A stretch of 64,000 nt of DNA from Cheilinus undulatus. Taxonomy: Eukaryota; Chordata; Actinopteri; Labriformes; Labridae. The position numbers and the translations under genes were made by a program. Each line of letters begins with the position of its first letter. The first letter of the stretch is position 1. Location: assembly GCF_018320785.1 (NCBI RefSeq), contig NC_054882.1, positions 26,788,719 through 26,852,718 of the forward strand, given 5' to 3'. This document shows positions 58,401 through 64,000 of the stretch, piece by piece. The notes beneath the pieces were generated by a model, which was not told where the DNA came from, made no database searches, and was given only the letters and a program-made list of their open reading frames with translations.

Positions 58401-60275
58401 GACAAATACACAGCAACATCTGCTGTCTTTAAACCAACTTAATTATATCAGAAAGTCAGCTCCTTTTTCAAAACATTTCCAAACACGCCATCTTAACTGC
58501 CAGCCATGAAGTGCTCCGCTCTCTAATTAAAAATCCCTAATCAAATTCGTAATTCTGTTTTGCCAATAAGCACATGTTAGGGTCATTATTGACTCTCTGG
58601 TTAATGTCGGGCTGTTCTTTAGGGAAATTCAATTTAACTGAAGATTGAGGCAACACAATACTCTGCTCTGCTATCACTTTGCACTGGATTGTTAATGTGT
58701 GTGTGTGTTTTTGTATTTAATTGTCAGTTTTTGTGCCTTAACATTAATGTGAACATCCAGGAAGGTCTCACCCCGAGCCACCTGAAGAAGGCGAAGCTCA
58801 TGTTCTTTTACACTCGCTACCCCAGCTCCAACGTGCTGAAAACCTACTTCCCTGATGTCAAGGTAATTCTTGTCTACTTTTATTTCAACAGATTGTTTTC
58901 GCTGTGTTGAACTCACCGGTTTCTACTTGTCAGGGTGTGTTCGGGACAGAAAAATCAGCAGTGTGTCGGAGGAGAGAAACAAAAAGGCAGAGGGTTTAAA
59001 CAACAAAGGCGCTGAGCTGCTAGTATGTCCTGGGGGCAGAGGGAGATACACGGGCATTCTCTCTGTAAAAAGGCCACTCCAGTCAGCAAATGGAGTGACA
59101 AAGGACTCTGTAGGAAAGGCATTGCTATTGAGTGTCAACACAGAGTTGGTATTAGAGACTTGTGCGGCTGTGAGCTGGTTCTAAACACAACATCCTGTCT
59201 GTTTTGGCCTTGGTCTCATGTCATGGCTTCTCCTCTGTGTCCTCATCTCCTTATCTGGTTCCTTTTATTATTACTTCTCATGATCCTTTTTATCATATCT
59301 TTCTAGTATTTTAAATAGTATAAGTTTTATTCATTTTTTCCTCCAACACCTCTCAGGTTTCTCCTCTTCTTCTACCTTTATTTCTGAGCCCATGCGGGCC
59401 CCTGCTCTGACCCCCAGGGTCAGGGGGGAGGATGCTGTCGCTGCAGCCCCTGCGAACGTCTCCTCCTTGCTTACAATCCTGTGGTGGGAAGTGGCAGTGA
59501 ACAAAAGAGCACCTAATCCCAGTGTCTGATTCCATCCTATCAGCCCGAGTCAATGAGAGGGAAGCTTCCTTCTGTCCTTACGCTGCCGCTTTCTCACCCA
59601 CCACACCAGAGGGAAGAAGCGTCTTTGATGCCTGCCCAGCCCTTAGGCATTTTTTTCTGTCTTTCTGGATGAGGAGATAGAATAACAAGACTAATGTCAA
59701 GACTGAGTTTAGAAACACAGAGCCTGACAGATGTTTTTTCACCCAGGATATTGGTGGGAAAGGATCAGAGCAATTAATTTTGCGTAGAGTGACAGACCAT
59801 TTGGTGGCATTTTGCCCTACAGGTACCCGATGAAGCTTTTCAGGCAATTACAGAAACGCACAGTGGATTTTATAATTGAAAATACTGGAGATTCCTGTTT
59901 TTTACATTTCTTTTTGCTCTTATTGGCTCTTAGAATTAAATTCTGCATTAACACAGACCCTCCTTACAGGTGGATTAAATGTTAAGGAAGCTCTCCAGCA
60001 CCTTGAAGGAAGTCATTTTCCCATAATCCTTTGATTAAACAAACATGTTATAAAACGCTTTTTTCTCGCTCTGTTTCTAGTTTAATCGCTGCATCACCTC
60101 TCAGCTCATCAAGTGGTTCAGTAACTTCAGGGAGTTTTACTACATCCAGATGGAGAAGTTTGCCCGTCAGGCCATCGTGGACGGCATCAGTGATGTCAAA
60201 GACATTACAGTCAGCAGAGACTCAGAGCTTTTCCGGGCACTCAACATGCACTACAACAAAGCCAACGACTTCCAT
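52467..60275 (+). CDS. prox2: Prospero homeobox 2 transcription factor, last exon outside window
   Basis: Coding exons in the window: 52467-53963 (499 codons), 58755-58862 and 60081-60275, joined in frame to 600 residues. The first exon has family motifs: [61 protein letters not shown] and VKIECGELQ. Exons 2-3 carry the start of the homeo-prospero domain ([20 protein letters not shown]...[20 protein letters not shown], then [20 protein letters not shown]). The expected last exon (VPERFLEV-type start, ~55-60 residues) was not found before 64000. The intron 53964-58754 is of U12 AT-AC type, and the next one is GT-AG. Synteny with DLST and RPS6KL1 favours PROX2 over PROX1 or PROX3. It acts in the nucleus as a DNA-binding regulator of differentiation. 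Confidence 0.93.
53964..53973 (+). promoter_or_regulatory. prox2: U12-type AT-AC 5' splice site in PROX2
   Basis: The intron starts ATATCCTTTT, the U12 AT-AC donor consensus, directly after the in-frame codon AAT. No plausible U2-type GT donor fits the frame here. Confidence 0.85.
55325..55590 (+). mobile_element. SINE-like element, copy 2, internally deleted
   Basis: It opens gcacggtggcacaggggttatg, jumps to ttctcttcaggtactctggct, and continues with gaccagtccagggcgtaccctgcctctcgcc. It is the same family as 37545-37810 but lacks the B-box region. It lies in the U12 intron of PROX2. Confidence 0.65.
56290..57130 (+). repeat. Dispersed MITE-like repeat, partner of 31125-31640
   Basis: It contains gagttttcccattatgccct, the reverse complement of the core near 31440-31460, and several agttaaat/taactt words. 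Edges are unclear. It lies in the PROX2 U12 intron. Confidence 0.45.
58734..58754 (+). promoter_or_regulatory. prox2: U12-type branch point and AC acceptor in PROX2
   Basis: TGCCTTAAC (58734-58742) is close to the U12 branch-site consensus TCCTTAAC. The intron ends with AC at 58753-58754, 13 nucleotides after the likely branch adenosine, within the tight spacing typical of this class. The exon then reads ATC CAG GAA GGT, restoring the conserved QEGL(T/S)P. Confidence 0.85.
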
Positions 60276-60984
60276 GTAAGTGTCACTGATTACTCATTTA
60301 TCCCTTCATACAACAGTTTGCACTGTTGGTGTCTAGATAATTCTAGCTGAATATCCTGGAGTCATTCTTAAATGAGTCTTATTAATTAGTCATATACTTA
60401 GTTTTAAAGCAAACTATTGACATTTTAGCGTACACACATTTTTTCCTTTGCATTACTGGATTCCAAAATGAACCCTTAATTTGAAGACATGTTTACTATA
60501 TTAGATTAACAGTAGTGTCTTTTACAGATGTGTTATACGAAGAAACAATAGATTTTGAAAAATGTCACATACACTGCCATTGTTGTGCAATGCACTCTGG
60601 GTAGTGACACCAAATGGTTGTTTCTCTCCCCACATCGTCCAAGTGAAGCCTACTTACCTCCATCCATGTTACACTAACGTCTTCCTTATAGCCTTTCTTT
60701 GTACATCGTACACATAGGATATACTAATCACTGGCATCAGGCCAAAGTCTCATTTCTCCAGAGTCACTACTTTTCAGGGAATAAGAAAAACACTGTATTT
60801 TAAATTAATTTAACAGTGGATAGTCATAGGCAGCTTCTTTTTGAAGTCTTGTTTTGAAAGGTGTTAAAATTAAAAACATGAAAAAAGGAAGAAGGGAGGT
60901 TTTGCCCTAAAACCAGCATAATGTTTATCCAATAGTTTCAGTTTATCTTAATAAGGAGGGTTCCCTGTAAGATAAAGATTTAAA

Positions 60985-61025
60985 TAACCTCTGTTTCTTT
61001 TTCTTTTTTTTTTTTTTTTTTTTAC
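60985..61025. repeat. Poly(T) tract
   Basis: A nearly uninterrupted T run in PROX2 intron 3, possibly the tail of a reversed retroposon; no body was identified. Confidence 0.6.
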
Positions 61026-61285
61026 AAATTGTGAAGTTACAACCAGCCACAAGTTAGCTTAACTTAGCACAAAAAAATGACAAGGCAAAATAGTCACCCC
61101 AGCTTCTTATACTATAACAAAATTAGCCTTTTAGCAAGTCTACAAGTTAAATGACAGGCATGCAGTATTTCGATGGTTTTATATGGTTTATATGTATGAC
61201 AATAGGAGAAAATGTGTTTTCTTGCAGAGTTAGAATAATATTGATGACACTGTTGTTCCCACAGGCTCAGTTGATGCTAAGCTTA

Positions 61286-61700
61286 CAGTGTGTCTCAAAT
61301 CGTACACTTCTGTTGCTGTGATAGGTTAGTAGTGTCTCAAATTGTGCACTGCTGTTTTGCAATAACAGAAAGTGATAACCTTTAAACAGCCCGTTTTCTT
61401 CTTGTACTTCTTTTTAACAAGCAGACGGCGTTTACTCAGCTGTTTTCACTCACTACTAAATTTATGTAACTTGTATTTGCCCACATTATTTGCTTCAGTT
61501 AAACAAACTTATTTAGCCTTTTTCTTGATTTAAATCTGCTACCGTTGCTGATGATATTAGCTAGCTAGTGGATGCTAAAGTTAGCTAGTGCACTAGCATG
61601 CTAACAGTACAACATCATTTATGCCATCAATATGGCATTCAGTGAGGGTGCAAAGTCTCCATGGTACCACACTCAATTCTTACACATTTTACATAGATGT
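61286..61700 (+). repeat. Direct repeat unit 1 in the last PROX2 intron
   Basis: Matches 63060-63430 in order: ttttcttcttgtacttcttttt, ttatgtaacttgtattt, ttcttgatttaaatctgc, gttagctagtgc, gcatgctaacagtacaa, and gagggtgcaaagt. It ends in a gctagc-rich stretch. It could be two copies of a dispersed element or a local duplication. Confidence 0.6.
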
Positions 61701-61989
61701 GAAATTACATTGAACTGTTGTTTGGGTTAGCTCAGTGTCAAGCTAGGTGCTAGCACTAGTTTAGCATAGTTTAGCATTAAGTAAGCCAAAGGGGGAATCT
61801 GCTAGCCTAGCTTCCATATTAGCTACACTAAGAATCCACAAATCTTTCCTCTTAAAGGTCATTGTATACAACTTTCATAATCCCACCTCACAGTGCCTCT
61901 CAAAGTTAAAATTGTTATGCCCCCTGTGATTTTTCACCTTCACTTTAAACATAACTGAGGCTTTAAGGAGGGACAAGGCAATCCACTTC

Positions 61990-62220
61990 TATGTGAGGGT
62001 AGCAATGGCTGCCATCTGTGTAGCATTTAGCTCAGATGTAGCTATACTACAGTGGCAATTTTATCAGAACAGGACTACATACCATTATTAAATAAAGGGC
62101 AAAGAACAATACTGAAAGCTTTTCATGAAGAAAAATACGTTTTCACTCTTCTCCCAACCTGCTTCAGTCTGAGTTTTAGATGGTTCTGGGAGAGGTTCAG
62201 ATCCAGTATATACAATGGCT
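61990..62220 (+). repeat. RecQ-helicase-like repeat, copy 2
   Basis: The open stretch from 62052 reads IPLLNKGQRTILKAF and then VFTLLPTCFS. This resembles the region of RecQ-type helicases that leads into motif I (family form LLPTGFGKS), with the Walker A lysine lost here. It is directly followed by a second, more broken copy. Confidence 0.55.
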
Positions 62221-62590
62221 GTTGCCAGTGTAGCGATTAGCTTGGATGTAGCTATCATATAGCAGCAGTTTTATCAGAGTTAAGTCACATTTCTTTATTA
62301 AAACAAGAGCAAAGAGCCACAATGAAAGATTCGCTTGGCAGAGATGATGTTAATTGTACTTCTCTGAACCAGCATTGGCATGAGTTTTATCCACCAACAA
62401 GCTCCGCCATTCATAAACTATGGGTACACCTGACCCGAGCATAGGTTACCACTAGAGCTGTGCATGCCTACTACCTCATTTTGTCTTGTCTCTGTTATTG
62501 GTCTTAAATGAATGTGACAAGAGGGAATGTTCGTCCAATCACCTCACAAGAAAACACCTATTCACTCTTAAGGATTTATATTAAAATGAG
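62221..62590 (+). repeat. RecQ-helicase-like repeat, copy 3
   Basis: tagcttggatgtagctatc followed by gcagcagttttatcagagtt repeats the start of copy 2. Next comes a segment reading EQRATMKDSLGRDDV, parallel to QRTILKAF in copy 2. Frames are broken. The right part (cacctgacccgagcat, then gttcgtccaatcacctc) parallels the tail of the copy near 20934-21560. Confidence 0.5.
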
Positions 62591-63059
62591 AGCCAGAGAG
62601 AAAAAGCTTTATTAAATCTTAAACAAATGACATTGGCAATACATTTTTAGTTTTCTAGCTGAGAGTTAAAATCAAGATTCCTTTCATAGTTCAGTGTTAA
62701 GCTACAGTCAGGAGCCAGTTGGCCTAGCTTAGGGAAATGGGTGTAAACCAAAACCAGCTATCTTTGCTCTGCCTAAAGTTAAAAAAATCGACTTACCAGC
62801 ACCTCAAAAGCTGGAAAGGAGAGCACTTGTATCTATTTTTTCCTCAGTAACTACATGGAAACCCTGCTTTTTGGGTTCCATTTTGCAGATTATAATAATA
62901 AAGTGACACAGCATGTTGGCTAGCCTGCTATAGCTTTTCCGGTAAGTCTAACCAAGCAAGGCTACCTGCTTCTCTCTAATTTCCAGTCTTTCAGTGTGTT
63001 TAAAATCACATACTTATGTTAGAAAGCATACTGTATTACACATAAATGCATTAAAGAGC

Positions 63060-63430
63060 ACTTACTCATGGAAAGTTAGCATTGCCTCAAATTTTGCACT
63101 AATGGCAAGTGACATTGGTTTAACAGCCTCTGTTTTCTTGTTCTACTTCTTTTTTAACATTAAGTTTTAGACATTAGGCATTTATAATGGAAATTTGAAA
63201 GCTATTTTCACTGACTATTAGATTTATGTGACTTGTATTTTAACATTATTTGCCTGAAGAACATTAACTTATTTTGCATTAAATGCCCTTTTCTTGATTG
63301 AAATCTGCGGATGCCAACGTTAGCTAGCGCGCCAGTATGCTAACAGTACAATGTCTGCCACGTCATCAATACGGCGTTGCTTGAGAGTGCAAAGTGTCCT
63401 TCATTCCACACTTAATTCTTGGATTTTTTT
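63060..63430 (+). repeat. Direct repeat unit 2 in the last PROX2 intron
   Basis: Second copy of the 61286-61700 unit, about 1.74 kb downstream, with visible divergence and small indels. The pair brackets the RecQ-like repeat copies. Confidence 0.6.
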
Positions 63431-63489
63431 GGGTGCCCCAGTAGTGTACTGTATTGGAGTATACTTTGCAGAGTGAACACACTGTGTGC

Positions 63490-64000
63490 ATTCATGCACT
63501 CAAAATATTTATTTAGTACATAACACACTGTTTAAGCTAAGCTAACTAGCGTCATATCTAACACTTTGAGAGTTGGATCAGTCTTCTCTTCTTCAGGCCA
63601 TGAGTAGCAAATAAGAGTATTTTTCCTTAACGTCAAAGCACTCTTTAGCTGAAGTTGCGACAGTGGCCACAGTGGTTACCAACCTGCTGAAGTATGTCCT
63701 CATGTCAGCATGTAGCTGCTGTGGTCACATATGTCCGAGTGCTGACCTGTTTGTCACACTGCACCTGTGGCTGGCCGGCCTTTACAGCCATTATCTAAAC
63801 TCCAGAGTGATGCTTTATCAAACTGTGGGAAGAGGAAGCCGCAAAATCCCACTAAAACAACTCAGGATTAGAGGACCAGTACGCCTGAGCGAGACTCAGA
63901 TTGCTACTGATGCGGAATGCTGAGAAAGACGCTGTGGATGCCGAGGGAGAAGGCCGTTTGGTGGGAAAGGGACGAGACCGTTTTCTTTACCTTGGGACCA
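63490..64000. other. Right edge of window, PROX2 intron, nothing recognised
   Basis: An open stretch at 63663-63923 (86 residues, Cys-rich near its start) has no recognised domain, lacks good flanking splice sites in the PROX2 frame, and does not resemble the missing PROX2 exon. It is not called a gene. Confidence 0.4.

Noticed and set aside
63663-63923. Possible small gene or last PROX2 exon
   Set aside because: It does not contain the expected end of the prospero domain and no homology was recognised.
1-64000. LTR retroelements, endogenous retroviruses, Polintons, CRISPR arrays
   Set aside because: No paired long terminal repeats, gag/pol/env-type frames, capsid-type genes or regularly spaced direct repeats with unique spacers were noticed. 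Decayed copies could have escaped reading by eye.

Overview
The window is nuclear DNA of a ray-finned fish, probably a percomorph-type teleost. The grounds are compact spliced genes, a dense mix of hAT, Tc1/mariner, LINE and tRNA-SINE copies of teleost type, and a gene block matching human 14q24.3. The species cannot be told from the sequence. There is no bacterial, organellar or viral gene content.

Layout. (1) 1-2518, + strand: the 3' part of a leucine-rich-repeat/EF-hand gene, best read as LRRC74A. (2) 2519-5180: LINE reverse-transcriptase debris, including a tandemly doubled segment. (3) 5181-24389, + strand: four tandem five-exon genes for secreted olfactomedin-4-like proteins, called here A-D. 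Between them lie a diverged ~200-bp satellite, a three-level nest of DNA transposons, a hAT inserted in a LINE tail, and a repeat carrying RecQ-helicase-like coding sequence. (4) 26400-39900, + strand: RPS6KL1, an MIT-domain pseudokinase gene with ten coding exons whose introns hold a nearly whole Tc1 element, a hAT MITE and a SINE. (5) 41201-49718, - strand: all 15 coding exons of DLST, the E2 of 2-oxoglutarate dehydrogenase, convergent with RPS6KL1. (6) 50900 to beyond 60275, + strand: PROX2, a prospero homeobox factor, divergent from DLST and missing its last exon at the right edge. One PROX2 intron is a textbook U12-type AT-AC intron.

The order and relative orientation RPS6KL1-DLST-PROX2 match the human cluster read in reverse. 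These genes do not form one pathway: DLST is mitochondrial, RPS6KL1 is probably endosomal and kinase-dead, and PROX2 is nuclear. The olfactomedin-like array looks like a lineage-specific tandem expansion beside this old block. Genes B and C are a patchwork of nearly identical and strongly diverged segments, which suggests repeated gene conversion.

All exon boundaries were read by eye from splice signals, frame continuity and remembered family sequences; no alignment or database search was run.
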